This document shows, piece after piece, positions 23,034 to 37,396 of a stretch of 64,000 bases of DNA. The notes beneath the pieces are model-generated. The model was not told the DNA's origin. It did no database searches and saw only the letters and a list, made by a program, of their open reading frames with translations. Both the position numbers and the translations under genes were made by a program. Origin of the DNA: Linyphia triangularis (lineage: Eukaryota > Arthropoda > Arachnida > Araneae > Linyphiidae); NCBI GenBank assembly GCA_963978545.1, contig OZ021733.1:35011424-35075423 (forward strand), written 5' to 3'. Position 1 is the first letter of the stretch. Each line of letters starts with the position of its first letter.

Positions 23034-25918
23034 AAGAAATGTTACAGGCTTTAGAAATCTAGAGGTTGATTGAATATAATTTTTAAATTGTTGGAGAAAC
23101 TTGGTAATTTAAATAAAAAGTAGTCTAATTTACCCTTATCATTTTATTAGTTCAGTAGTTTGAACCTTGAAGTGACCATAGGTTAATATTTAAATGTGTC
23201 TCCAGCCCCCTTTCTTTACACCCTTCTGTTTAGCAATTAATTTTTTACATATATTTAACTAGTTTACATGAAATTTACTTTCGTTGTTGCTTTCATTCAG
23301 AAATTTTTTACAAAACTTTTGTTTCAATGCTCATAAAATGCTCAATCGGTTGTTTTTTTGGGTTTTTTTTTTCCCCCTTTTTTTTTTTCTCTTTTTGGTT
23401 TTTTTCTTCTTTTTTTTTCCTATCTTGTACCTAAAAAAGTATTCCTTTTTTGTAAATGAACCTAAATTGTTCTCTAGACTCTAATTGTGGAACTGGCTGA
23501 TGGTAGAAGTACAAAAGGGACATGGAAATTTTAGAATCCAGTTTAAGGTTTTGCCATTGTAAAGGTAATTTTATAGGTATTAAAACAATTTTGCTGTTAT
23601 AATTGGTTCTGTAATTTTATTTGTTTGATTTGTATATTAATTGAAAATGACTTTGCTCTTTTATTCAACATAATCAGAGATTTATTTTCGTGGATTCACC
23701 TGCACGAATATAAAAAGTATGACCCTAATGCAATTTTAATTTTTAATTATTTTAAACTGAAAAAGTAGAAAGAAAAATTTTTTGTCTCAAATACAACCTG
23801 ATTAATCTTATTGTTTAAATAAGTAGGGTTTTTTTTCACTTGATTTTTGCTTGCCTTCCATCTTATTTATGGGTTCTATTGAATTGATTGAATTTTATGA
23901 TATATAACTGTTAAAATATAAAGTAATTTTCAAAAAATCTTGAATTGTTTGTTGTTATCGGTATTCCGTTTATGTTTGGTTATTAATTTATAGTTTTTGA
24001 ATTTTTTTTCTTGAAATTGAAAATGATCTTTTTAAAAAGAGGAAATGAATTACTATTTTTTCTCGCTTAAAATTAATGTTTACCACTTTTTTTCTTCCAA
24101 TATGTGCTAAACTAGAGATTTTATAATTAACACTATCTAAACTCGAGATTGCTATTAACAAATAATCTAACAAAGAACATTAATTTCAATAAATCTTTAA
24201 TTTAGAAATTATTTCCAAAGTCTCATATTACCTTGACTCTTTGCAGTTCATGTATTTTATTTTTATTTTGCCATTAAAATGTTATTCTAATCGTAGTATG
24301 GCCTTACTGAATTCTTGGACCAGAAAATTATACCAACTAAAATTCTATTCTAAGCAAGTCCAAAAGGTAGCAGTTTGGTTTTGCATGTCAAAGGTGCCGG
24401 TTTTGAATCTGGGTATAGCCATAGAAGTTAATTGTGATTAAAAATCCTGGTTCAGCCTTTTGTTTAGTATTAATTAGTCGTTAGTGTGCTTAAAAGTAAC
24501 TTGAGGAGTGTACAAACCAACTAAACCTACACTATGAAAGTTGTGATTGTTGAAACCAATGATTGAAGTGTCATTGCCTTTAATGTAAAATGCTGAAAAA
24601 CCTTCTTGAGTCCAAAAATTAGAAAATAATTAGCTCTTTAGCTAAAATATTTATTCAATAAATTAGAATTATTTGATATTCCAAGATTAGTCTTCAAACA
24701 AAATGGGTAAACAAGTTGAAAGTTAAAAAGTATTTTTCAGTTGACTTGTTTGATATTAAATATTCAATATTTAAAGTTTGTAGTGATTTTTTAATGAAAA
24801 GTTTCCTAAGTATTTTAGATTAAACATCGAGACTGATGAATCTTTTTAAAAAAATTCATATTGCTAAAGAAAAACATGCGAGACATGCTATTTTTTTGCT
24901 TTACAAATTTTATACGCCACTTTAAACATTGATTGAGACTTCAAATCTACATCTTAATATCTGATTAATTTTTTTCTTTATTAAAGGTATCCTTTATCTT
25001 CTGTTGTAAATGCTTTTGTTAAGCTTGAAATCAAACAAAAAGCACACATGAATGTATTGCACATTATTTAATAATTTTTTATTTTTTTTAAATTCACTAT
25101 ACTTCTCTTATATTGCTGTTTTTATTTTTTAATGCAACTCATATTTTTAAAACGTTATTTATAGTTTTAAACTTCATCTATTAGTTTCTAAATGTCATTC
25201 ATTGTTTTGGAACTCAAATTTAACTGTTCATTTGTATATCTATAGCCTGAAAATACCAATTTCTTTATGTTTGTAGAATAAACGTCTACACACTCTTGAA
25301 TTTCTGTTTGTTTCGAAACTGAATAAATGACTTTTTAATAAATTTAGCGAAACCTAGCATTGTATTTAGAAAATAGTGTGAATACATTTTAAGCACATGC
25401 TGTGTTATTCAATTATTTTGAAAAGAGTTTACATCAACATTGTACCTTTTAAAATGATTCAACATTGTACAAAATATTGTGTGCTGGATCTTATGATTTC
25501 TACTTGCCTTCTTTTAGGAATATTAATTTAAGTGAAGTTTATTTTTCAAATATTTCCAGAGTCAGTACTCACATTGGCTTTTTCTCCTATATTTGTTGTT
25601 CTTGTTCCACACACAAAAAATCGTATTTGGTATTAATAAAATTGCATTTGTTTAAACTGTAATATCGGTTCTACATTTTTAGAACCTAAACAATTATATT
25701 TTTCATTGAATTATCTATTTTCCTATTCATACTTGTAAAACTTGATTTCATTGAATTTGCAAATAAAGAAGATATGCACAATAATTACTTGCACACTCAT
25801 AAATAATTTAATTTATAAGTCCTTATGGTTATTCTAATAGTTAATTCAGATTTATTATTTTTAAAGAAATTACATTCAAATCTGATTTTATTAATTATTT
25901 TTTGTAATTTTAAAAAAT
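23034..25918 (+). repeat. Unit 9 (B haplotype)
   Basis: Length is 2,885 bp, barcode gTBBBLca. The T/C tract is 23350-23421 (72 bp) and starts TTG as in units 4 and 17. Together with unit 10 it parallels units 17-18, with lengths of 2,885 and 2,860 against 2,884 and 2,859. Confidence 0.97.
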
Positions 25919-28778
25919 AAGAAATGTTACAGGCTTTAGAAATCTAGAGGTTGATTGAATATAATTTTTAAATTGTTGAAGAAACTTGGTAATTTAAATA
26001 AAAAGTAGTCTAATTTACCCTTATCATTTTATTAGTTCAGTAGTTTGAACCTTGAAGTGACCATAGGTTAATATTTAAATGTGTCTCCAGCCCCCTTTCT
26101 TTACACCCTTCTGTTTAGCAATTAATTTTTTACATATATTTAACTAGTTTACATGAAATTTACTTTCGTTGTTGCTTTCATTCAGAAATTTTTTACAAAA
26201 CTTTTGTTTCAATGCCCATAAAATGCTCAATCGGGTTTTTTTTCCCTCCCTTTTTTTTTCTCTTTTTGTTTTTTTCTTCTTTTTTTTTCTATCTTGTACC
26301 TAAAAAAGTATTCCTTTTTTGTAAATGAACCTAAATTGTTCTCTAGACTCTAATTGTGGAACTGGCTGATGGTAGAAGTACAAAAGGGACATGGAAATTT
26401 TAGAATCCAGTTTAAGGTTTTGCCATTGTAAAGGTAATTTTATAGGTATTAAAACAATTTTGCTGTTATAATTGATTCTGTAATTTTATTTGTTTGATCT
26501 GTATATTAATTGAAAATGACTTTGCTCTTTTATTCAACATAATCAGAGATGTATTTTCGTGGATTCACCTGCACGAATATAAAAAGTACGACCCTAATGC
26601 AATTTTAATTTTTAATTATTTTAAACTGAAAAAGTAGAAAGAAAAAAAATTTGTCTCAAATACAACCTGATTAATCTTATTGTTTAAATAAGTAGTGTTT
26701 TTTTTCACTTGATTTTTGCTTGCCTTCCATCTTATTTATGGGTTCTATTGAATTGATTGAATTTTATGATATATAACTGTTAAAATATAAAGTAATTTTC
26801 AAAAAATCTTGAATTGTTTGTTGTTATCGGTATTCCGTTTATGTTTGGTTATTAATTTATTGTTTTTGAATTTCTTTTCTTGAAATTGAAAATGATATTT
26901 TTAAAAAGAGGAAATGAATTACTATTTTTTCTCGCTTAAAATTAATGTTTACCACTTTTTTTCTTCCAATATGTGCTAAACTAGAGATTTTATAATTAAC
27001 ACTATCTAAATTTGAGATTGCTATTAACAAATAATCTAACAAAGAACATTAATTTCAATAAATCTTTAATTTAGAAATTTTTTCCAAAGTCTCATATTAC
27101 CTTGACTCTTTGCAGTTCATGTATTTTATTTTTATTTTGCCATTAAAATGTTATTCTAATCGTAGTATGGCCTTACTGAATTCTTGGACCAGAAAATTAT
27201 ACCAACTAAAATTCTATTCTAAGCAAGTCCAAAAGGTAGCAGTTTGGTTTTGCATGTCAAAGGTGCCGGTTTTGAATCTGGGTATAGCCATAGAAGTTAA
27301 TTGTGATTAAAAATCCTGGTTCAGCCTTTTGTTTAGTATTAATTAGTCGTTAGTGTGCTTAAAAGTAACTTGAGGAGTGTACAAACCAACTAAACCTACA
27401 CTATGAAAGTTGTGATTGTTGAAACCAATGATTGAAGTGTCATTGCCTTTAATGTAAAATGCTGAAAAACCTTCTTGAGTCCAAAAATTAGAAAATAATT
27501 AGCTCTTTAGCTAAAATATTTAGTCAATAAATTAGAATTATTTGATATTCCAAGATTAGTCTTCAAACAAAATGGGTAAACAAGTTGAAAGTTAAAAAGT
27601 ATTTTTCAGTTGACTTGTTTGATATTAAATATTCAATATTTAAAGTTTGTAGTGATTTTTTAATGAAAAATTTCCTAAGTATTTTAGATTAAACATCGAG
27701 ACTGATGAATCTTTTTAAAAAATTTCATGTTGCTAAAGAAAAACATGCGAGACATGCTATTTTTTTGCTTTACAAATTTTATACGCCACTTTAAACATTG
27801 ATTGAGACTTCAAATCTACATCTTAATATCTGATTAATTTTTTTCTTTATTAAAGGTATCCTTTATCTTCTGTTGTAAATGCTTTTGTTAAACTTGAAAT
27901 CAAACAAAAAGCACACATGAATGTATTGCACATTATTTAATAATTTTTTAATTTTACTATACTTCTCTTATATTGCTGTTTTTATTTTTTAATGCAACTC
28001 ATATTTTTAAAACGTTATTTATAGTTTTAAACTTCATCTATTAGTTTCTAAATGTCATTCATTGTTTTGGAACTCAAATTTAACTGTTCATTTGTATATC
28101 TATAGCCTGAAAATACCAATTTCTTTATGTTTGTAGAATAAACGTCTACACACTCTTGAATTTCTGTTTGTTTCGAAACTGAATAAATGACTTTTTAATA
28201 AATTTAGCGAAACCTAGCATTGTATTTAGAAAATAGTGTGAATACATTTTAAGCACATGCTGTGTTATTCAATTATTTTGAAAAGAGTTTACATCAACAT
28301 TGTACCTTTTAAAATGATTCAACATTGTACAAAATATTGTGTGCTGGATCTTATGATTTCTACTTGCCTTCTTTTAGGAATATTAATTTAAGTGAAGTTT
28401 ATTTTTCAAATATTTCCAGAGTCAGTACTCACATTGGCTTTTTCTCCTATATTTGTTGTTCTTGTTCCACACACAAAAAATCGTATTTGGTATTAATAAA
28501 ATTGCATTTGTTTAAACTGTAATATCGGTTCTACATTTTTAGAACCTAAACAATTATATTTTTCATTGAATTATCTATTTTCCTATTCATACTTGTAAAA
28601 CTTGATTTCATTGAATTTGCAAGTAAAGAAGATATGCACAATAATTACTTGCACACTCATAAATAATTTAATTTATAAGTCCTTATGGTTATTCTAATTG
28701 TTAATTCAGATTTATTATTTTTAAAGAAATTACATTCAAATCTGATTTTATTAATTATTTTTTGTAATTTTAAAAAAT
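25919..28778 (+). repeat. Unit 10 (A-short haplotype; first unit of the duplicated trimer)
   Basis: Length is 2,860 bp, barcode aCAAAScg. Rare bases g27523 and a27892 recur exactly 8,618 bp later in unit 13. The a27892 change removes the AAGCTT found at this place in most units. The T/C tract is 26236-26290 (55 bp), preceded by GGG and identical in run lengths to that of unit 13. Confidence 0.97.
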
Positions 28779-31667
28779 AAGAAATGTTACAGGCTTTAGA
28801 AATCTAGAGGTTGATTGAATATAATTTTTAAATTGTTGGAGAAACTTGGTAATTTAAATAAAAAGTAGTCTAATTTACCCTTATCATTTTATTAGTTCAG
28901 TAGTTTGAACCTTGAAGTGACCATAGGTTAATATTTAAATGTGTCTCCAGCCCCCTTTCTTTACACCCTTCTGTTTAGCAATTAATTTTTTACATATATT
29001 TAACTAGTTTACATGAAATTTACTTTCGTTGTTGCTTTCATTCAGAAATTTTTTACAAAACTTTTGTTTCAATGCTCATAAAATGCTCAATCGGTTTTTT
29101 TTTTTTTTGGTTTTTTTTTTTCCCCCCTTTTTTTTTCTCTTTTTGGTTTTTTTCTTCTTTTTTTTTCCTATCTTGTACCTAAAAAAGTATTCCTTTTTTG
29201 TAAATGAACCTAAATTGTTCTCTAGACTCTAATTGTGGAACTGGCTGATGGTAGAAGTACAAAAGGGACATGGAAATTTTAGAATCCAGTTTAAGGTTTT
29301 GCCATTGTAAAGGTAATTTTATAGGTATTAAAACAATTTTGCTGTTATAATTGGTTCTGTAATTTTATTTGTTTGATTTGTATATTAATTGAAAATGACT
29401 TTGCTCTTTTATTCAACATAATCAGAGATTTATTTTCGTGGATTCACCTGCACGAATATAAAAAGTATGACCCTAATGCAATTTTAATTTTTAATTATTT
29501 TAAACTGAAAAAGTAGAAAGAAAAATTTTTTGTCTCAAATACAACCTGATTAATCTTATTGTTTAAATAAGTAGGGTTTTTTTTCACTTGATTTTTGCTT
29601 GCCTTCCATCTTATTTATGGGTTCTATTGAATTGATTGAATTTTATGATATATAACTGTTAAAATATAAAGTAATTTTCAAAAAATCTTGAATTGTTTGT
29701 TGTTATCGGTATTCCGTTTATGTTTGGTTATTAATTTATAGTTTTTGAATTTTTTTTCTTGAAATTGAAAATGATCTTTTTAAAAAGAGGAAATGAATTA
29801 CTATTTTTTCTCGCTTAAAATTAAATGTTTACCACTTTTTTTCTTCCAATATGTGCTAAACTAGAGATTTTATAATTAACACTATCTAAACTCGAGATTG
29901 CTATTAACAAATAATCTAACAAAGAACATTAATTTCAATAAATCTTTAATTTAGAAATTATTTCCAAAGTCTCATATTACCTTGACTCTTTGCAGTTCAT
30001 GTATTTTATTTTTATTTTGCCATTAAAATGTTATTCTAATCGTAGTATGGCCTTACTGAATTCTTGGACCAGAAAATTATACCAACTAAAATTCTATTCT
30101 AAGCAAGTCCAAAAGGTAGCAGTTTGGTTTTGCATGTCAAAGGTGCCGGTTTTGAATCTGGGTATAGCCATAGAAGTTAATTGTGATTAAAAATCCTGGT
30201 TCAGCCTTTTGTTTAGTATTAATTAGTCGTTAGTGTGCTTAAAAGTAACTTGAGGAGTGTACAAACCAACTAAACCTACACTATGAAAGTTGTGATTGTT
30301 GAAACCAATGATTGAAGTGTCATTGCCTTTAATGTAAAATGCTGAAAAACCTTCTTGAGTCCAAAAATTAGAAAATAATTAGCTCTTTAGCTAAAATATT
30401 TATTCAATAAATTAGAATTATTTGATATTCCAAGATTAGTCTTCAAACAAAATGGGTAAACAAGTTGAAAGTTAAAAAGTATTTTTCAGTTGACTTGTTT
30501 GATATTAAATATTCAATATTTAAAGTTTGTAGTGATTTTTTAATGAAAAGTTTCCTAAGTATTTTAGATTAAACATCGAGACTGATGAATCTTTTTAAAA
30601 AAATTCATATTGCTAAAGAAAAACATGCGAGACATGCTATTTTTTTGCTTTACAAATTTTATACGCCACTTTAAACATTGATTGAGACTTCAAATCTACA
30701 TCTTAATATCTGATTAATTTTTTTCTTTATTAAAGGTATCCTTTATCTTCTGTTGTAAATGCTTTTGTTAAGCTTGAAATCAAACAAAAAGCACACATGA
30801 ATGTATTGCACATTATTTAATAATTTTTTATTTTTTTTAAATTCACTATACTTCTCTTATATTGCTGTTTTTATTTTTTAATGCAACTCATATTTTTAAA
30901 ACGTTATTTATAGTTTTAAACTTCATCTATTAGTTTCTAAATGTCATTCATTGTTTTGGAACTCAAATTTAACTGTTCATTTGTATATCTATAGCCTGAA
31001 AATACCAATTTCTTTATGTTTGTAGAATAAACGTCTACACACTCTTGAATTTCTGTTTGTTTCGAAACTGAATAAATGACTTTTTAATAAATTTAGCGAA
31101 ACCTAGCATTGTATTTAGAAAATAGTGTGAATACATTTTAAGCACATGCTGTGTTATTCAATTATTTTGAAAAGAGTTTACATCAACATTGTACCTTTTA
31201 AAATGATTCAACATTGTACAAAATATTGTGTGCTGGATCTTATGATTTCTACTTGCCTTCTTTTAGGAATATTAATTTAAGTGAAGTTTATTTTTCAAAT
31301 ATTTCCAGAGTCAGTACTCACATTGGCTTTTTCTCCTATATTTGTTGTTCTTGTTCCACACACAAAAAATCGTATTTGGTATTAATAAAATTGCATTTGT
31401 TTAAACTGTAATATCGGTTCTACATTTTTAGAACCTAAACAATTATATTTTTCATTGAATTATCTATTTTCCTATTCATACTTGTAAAACTTGATTTCAT
31501 TGAATTTGCAAATAAAGAAGATATGCACAATAATTACTTGCACACTCATAAATAATTTAATTTATAAGTCCTTATGGTTATTCTAATAGTTAATTCAGAT
31601 TTATTATTTTTAAAGAAATTACATTCAAATCTGATTTTATTAATTATTTTTTGTAATTTTAAAAAAT
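28779..31667 (+). repeat. Unit 11 (B haplotype; middle of the duplicated trimer)
   Basis: Length is 2,889 bp, barcode gTBBBLca. A one-base A insertion at about 29823 (ttaaatgttt for ttaatgttt) is shared only with unit 14, 8,618 bp away. It shifts the minus-strand 61-codon frame present in the other complete units. The T/C tract is 29095-29169 (75 bp). Confidence 0.97.
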
Positions 31668-34536
31668 AAGAAATGTTACAGGCTTTAGAAATCTAGAGGT
31701 TGATTGAATATAATTTTTAAATTGTTGAAGAAACTTGGTAATTTAAATAAAAAGTAGTCTAATTTACCCTTATCATTTTATTAGTTCAGTAGTTTGAACC
31801 TTGAAGTGACCATAGGTTAATATTTAAATGTGTCTCCAGCCCCCTTTCTTTACACCCTTCTGTTTAGCAATTAATTTTTTACATATATTTAACTAGTTTA
31901 CATGAAATTTACTTTCGTTGTTGCTTTCATTCAGAAATTTTTTACAAAACTTTTGTTTCAATGCCCATAAAATGCTCAATCGGTTTTTTTTTTTTCCCCC
32001 TTTTTTTTTCTCTTTTTGTTTTTTCTTCTTTTTTTTTCTATCTTGTACCTAAAAAAGTATTCCTTTTTTGTAAATGAACCTAAATTGTTCTCTAGACTCT
32101 AATTGTGGAACTGGCTGATGGTAGAAGTACAAAAGGGACATGGAAATTTTAGAATCCAGTTTAAGGTTTTGCCATTGTAAAGGTAATTTTATAGGTATTA
32201 AAACAATTTTGCTGTTATAATTGATTCTGTAATTTTATTTGTTTGATCTGTATATTAATTGAAAATGACTTTGCTCTTTTATTCAACATAATCAGAGATG
32301 TATTTTCGTGGATTCACCTGCACGATTATAAAAAGTACGACCCTAATGCAATTTTAATTTTTAATTATTTTAAACTGAAAAAGTAGAAAGAAAAAAAATT
32401 TGTCTCAAATACAACCTGATTAATCTTATTGTTTAAATAAGTAGTGTTTTTTTTCACTTGATTTTTGCTTGCCTTCCATCTTATTTATGGGTTCTATTGA
32501 ATTGATTGAATTTTATGATATATAACTGTTAAAATATAAAGTAATTTTCAAAAAATCTTGAATTGTTTGTTGTTATCGGTATTCCGTTTATGTTTGGTTA
32601 TTAATTTATTGTTTTTGAATTTCTTTTCTTGAAATTGAAAATGATATTTTTAAAAAGAGGAAATGAATTACTATTTTTTCTCGCTTAAAATTAATGTTTA
32701 CCACTTTTTTTCTTCCAATATGTGCTAAACTAGAGATTTTATAATTAACACTATCTAAATTTGAGATTGCTATTAACAAATAATCTAACAAAGAACATTA
32801 ATTTCAATAAATCTTTAATTTAGAAATTTTTTCCAAAGTCTCATATTACCTTGACTCTTTGCAGTTCATGTATTTTATTTTTATTTTGCCATTAAAATGT
32901 TATTCTAATCGTAGTATGGCCTTACTGAATTCTTGGACCAGAAAATTATACCAACTAAAATTCTATTCTAAGCAAGTCCAAAAGGTAGCAGTTTGGTTTT
33001 GCATGTCAAAGGTGCCGGTTTTGAATCTGGGTATAGCCATAGAAGTTAATTGTGATTAAAAATCCTGGTTCAGCCTTTTGTTTAGTATTAATTAGTCGTT
33101 AGTGTGCTTAAAAGTAACTTGAGGAGTGTACAAACCAACTAAACCTACACTATGAAAGTTGTGATTGTTGAAACCAATGATTGAAGTGTCATTGCCTTTA
33201 ATGTAAAATGCTGAAAAACCTTCTTGAGTCCAAAAATTAGAAAATAATTAGCTCTTTAGCTAAAATATTTATTCAATAAATTAGAATTATTTGATATTCC
33301 AAGATTAGTTTTCAAACAAAATGGGTAAACAAGTTGAAAGTTAAAAAGTATTTTTCAGTTGACTTGTTTGATATTAAATATTCAATATTTAAAGTTTGTA
33401 GTGATTTTTTAATGAAAAATTTCCTAAGTATTTTAGATTAAACATCGAGACTGATGAATCTTTTTAAAAAATTTCATGTTGCTAAAGAAAAACATGCGAG
33501 ACATGCTATTTTTTTGCTTTACAAATTTTATACGCCACTTTAAACATTGATTGAGACTTCAAATCTACATCTTAATATCTGATTAATTTTTTTCTTTATT
33601 AAAGGTATCCTTTATCTTCTGTTGTAAATGCTTTTGTTAAGCTTGAAATCAAACAAAAAGCACACATGAATGTATTGCACATTATTTAATAATTTTTTAT
33701 TTTTTTTAAATTCACTATACTTCTCTTATATTGCTGTTTTTATTTTTTAATGCAACTCATATTTTTAAAACGTTATTTATAGTTTTAAACTTCATCTATT
33801 AGTTTCTAAATGTCATTCATTGTTTTGGAACTCAAATTTAACTGTTCATTTGTATATCTATAGCCTGAAAATACCAATTTCTTTATGTTTGTAGAATAAA
33901 CGTCTACACACTCTTGAATTTCTGTTTGTTTCGAAACTGAATAAATGACTTTTTAATAAATTTAGCGAAACCTAGCATTGTATTTAGAAAATAGTGTGAA
34001 TACATTTTAAGCACATGCTGTGTTATTCAATTATTTTGAAAAGAGTTTACATCATTATTGTACCTTTTAAAATGATTCAACATTGTACAAAATATTGTGT
34101 GCTGGATCTTATGATTTCTACTTGCCTTCTTTTAGGAATATTAATTTAAGGGAAGTTTATTTTTCAAATATTTCCAGAGTCAGTACTCACATTGGCTTTT
34201 TCTCCTATATTTGTTGTTCTTGTTCCACACACAAAAAATCGTATTTGGTATTAATAAAATTGCATTTGTTTAAACTGTAATATCGGTTCTACATTTTTAG
34301 AACCTAAACAATTATATTTTTCATTGAATTATCTATTTTCCTATTCATACTTGTAAAACTTGATTTCATTGAATTTGCAAGTAAAGAAGATATGCACAAT
34401 AATTACTTGCACACTCATAAATAATTTAATTTATAAGTCCTTATGGTTATTCTAATTGTTAATTCAGATTTATTATTTTTAAAGAAATTACATTCAAATC
34501 TGATTTTATTAATTATTTTTTGTAATTTTAAAAAAT
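31668..34536 (+). repeat. Unit 12 (A-long haplotype; end of the duplicated trimer)
   Basis: Length is 2,869 bp, barcode aCAAALtg. Rare bases t32326 (next to the TATA-like word), t33310 and g34151 all recur 8,618 bp later in unit 15. Base g34151 is also shared with unit 6. The T/C tract is 31984-32039 (56 bp). Confidence 0.97.
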
Positions 34537-37396
34537 AAGAAATGTTACAGGCTTTAGAAATCTAGAGGTTGATTGAATATAATTTTTAAATTGTTGGAGA
34601 AACTTGGTAATTTAAATAAAAAGTAGTCTAATTTACCCTTATCATTTTATTAGTTCAGTAGTTTGAACCTTGAAGTGACCATAGGTTAATATTTAAATGT
34701 GTCTCCAGCCCCCTTTCTTTACACCCTTCTGTTTAGCAATTAATTTTTTACATATATTTAACTAGTTTACATGAAATTTACTTTCGTTGTTGCTTTCATT
34801 CAGAAATTTTTTACAAAACTTTTGTTTCAATGCCCATAAAATGCTCAATCGGGTTTTTTTTCCCTCCCTTTTTTTTTCTCTTTTTGTTTTTTTCTTCTTT
34901 TTTTTTCTATCTTGTACCTAAAAAAGTATTCCTTTTTTGTAAATGAACCTAAATTGTTCTCTAGACTCTAATTGTGGAACTGGCTGATGGTAGAAGTACA
35001 AAAGGGACATGGAAATTTTAGAATCCAGTTTAAGGTTTTGCCATTGTAAAGGTAATTTTATAGGTATTAAAACAATTTTGCTGTTATAATTGATTCTGTA
35101 ATTTTATTTGTTTGATCTGTATATTAATTGAAAATGACTTTGCTCTTTTATTCAACATAATCAGAGATGTATTTTCGTGGATTCACCTGCACGAATATAA
35201 AAAGTACGACCCTAATGCAATTTTAATTTTTAATTATTTTAAACTGAAAAAGTAGAAAGAAAAAAAATTTGTCTCAAATACAACCTGATTAATCTTATTG
35301 TTTAAATAAGTAGTGTTTTTTTTCACTTGATTTTTGCTTGCCTTCCATCTTATTTATGGGTTCTATTGAATTGATTGAATTTTATGATATATAACTGTTA
35401 AAATATAAAGTAATTTTCAAAAAATCTTGAATTGTTTGTTGTTATCGGTATTCCGTTTATGTTTGGTTATTAATTTATTGTTTTTGAATTTCTTTTCTTG
35501 AAATTGAAAATGATATTTTTAAAAAGAGGAAATGAATTACTATTTTTTCTCGCTTAAAATTAATGTTTACCACTTTTTTTCTTCCAATATGTGCTAAACT
35601 AGAGATTTTATAATTAACACTATCTAAATTTGAGATTGCTATTAACAAATAATCTAACAAAGAACATTAATTTCAATAAATCTTTAATTTAGAAATTTTT
35701 TCCAAAGTCTCATATTACCTTGACTCTTTGCAGTTCATGTATTTTATTTTTATTTTGCCATTAAAATGTTATTCTAATCGTAGTATGGCCTTACTGAATT
35801 CTTGGACCAGAAAATTATACCAACTAAAATTCTATTCTAAGCAAGTCCAAAAGGTAGCAGTTTGGTTTTGCATGTCAAAGGTGCCGGTTTTGAATCTGGG
35901 TATAGCCATAGAAGTTAATTGTGATTAAAAATCCTGGTTCAGCCTTTTGTTTAGTATTAATTAGTCGTTAGTGTGCTTAAAAGTAACTTGAGGAGTGTAC
36001 AAACCAACTAAACCTACACTATGAAAGTTGTGATTGTTGAAACCAATGATTGAAGTGTCATTGCCTTTAATGTAAAATGCTGAAAAACCTTCTTGAGTCC
36101 AAAAATTAGAAAATAATTAGCTCTTTAGCTAAAATATTTAGTCAATAAATTAGAATTATTTGATATTCCAAGATTAGTCTTCAAACAAAATGGGTAAACA
36201 AGTTGAAAGTTAAAAAGTATTTTTCAGTTGACTTGTTTGATATTAAATATTCAATATTTAAAGTTTGTAGTGATTTTTTAATGAAAAATTTCCTAAGTAT
36301 TTTAGATTAAACATCGAGACTGATGAATCTTTTTAAAAAATTTCATGTTGCTAAAGAAAAACATGCGAGACATGCTATTTTTTTGCTTTACAAATTTTAT
36401 ACGCCACTTTAAACATTGATTGAGACTTCAAATCTACATCTTAATATCTGATTAATTTTTTTCTTTATTAAAGGTATCCTTTATCTTCTGTTGTAAATGC
36501 TTTTGTTAAACTTGAAATCAAACAAAAAGCACACATGAATGTATTGCACATTATTTAATAATTTTTTAATTTTACTATACTTCTCTTATATTGCTGTTTT
36601 TATTTTTTAATGCAACTCATATTTTTAAAACGTTATTTATAGTTTTAAACTTCATCTATTAGTTTCTAAATGTCATTCATTGTTTTGGAACTCAAATTTA
36701 ACTGTTCATTTGTATATCTATAGCCTGAAAATACCAATTTCTTTATGTTTGTAGAATAAACGTCTACACACTCTTGAATTTCTGTTTGTTTCGAAACTGA
36801 ATAAATGACTTTTTAATAAATTTAGCGAAACCTAGCATTGTATTTAGAAAATAGTGTGAATACATTTTAAGCACATGCTGTGTTATTCAATTATTTTGAA
36901 AAGAGTTTACATCAACATTGTACCTTTTAAAATGATTCAACATTGTACAAAATATTGTGTGCTGGATCTTATGATTTCTACTTGCCTTCTTTTAGGAATA
37001 TTAATTTAAGTGAAGTTTATTTTTCAAATATTTCCAGAGTCAGTACTCACATTGGCTTTTTCTCCTATATTTGTTGTTCTTGTTCCACACACAAAAAATC
37101 GTATTTGGTATTAATAAAATTGCATTTGTTTAAACTGTAATATCGGTTCTACATTTTTAGAACCTAAACAATTATATTTTTCATTGAATTATCTATTTTC
37201 CTATTCATACTTGTAAAACTTGATTTCATTGAATTTGCAAGTAAAGAAGATATGCACAATAATTACTTGCACACTCATAAATAATTTAATTTATAAGTCC
37301 TTATGGTTATTCTAATTGTTAATTCAGATTTATTATTTTTAAAGAAATTACATTCAAATCTGATTTTATTAATTATTTTTTGTAATTTTAAAAAAT
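34537..37396 (+). repeat. Unit 13 (A-short haplotype with g-type start; duplication joint)
   Basis: Length is 2,860 bp, barcode gCAAAScg. It equals unit 10 except for the g at 34597 where unit 10 has a at 25979. Because it is g-type at offset 61 and A-type from offset 298 (C at 34834), the duplication breakpoint falls between 34598 and 34833. It shares g36141 and a36510 with unit 10. The T/C tract is 34854-34908 (55 bp). Confidence 0.97.
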
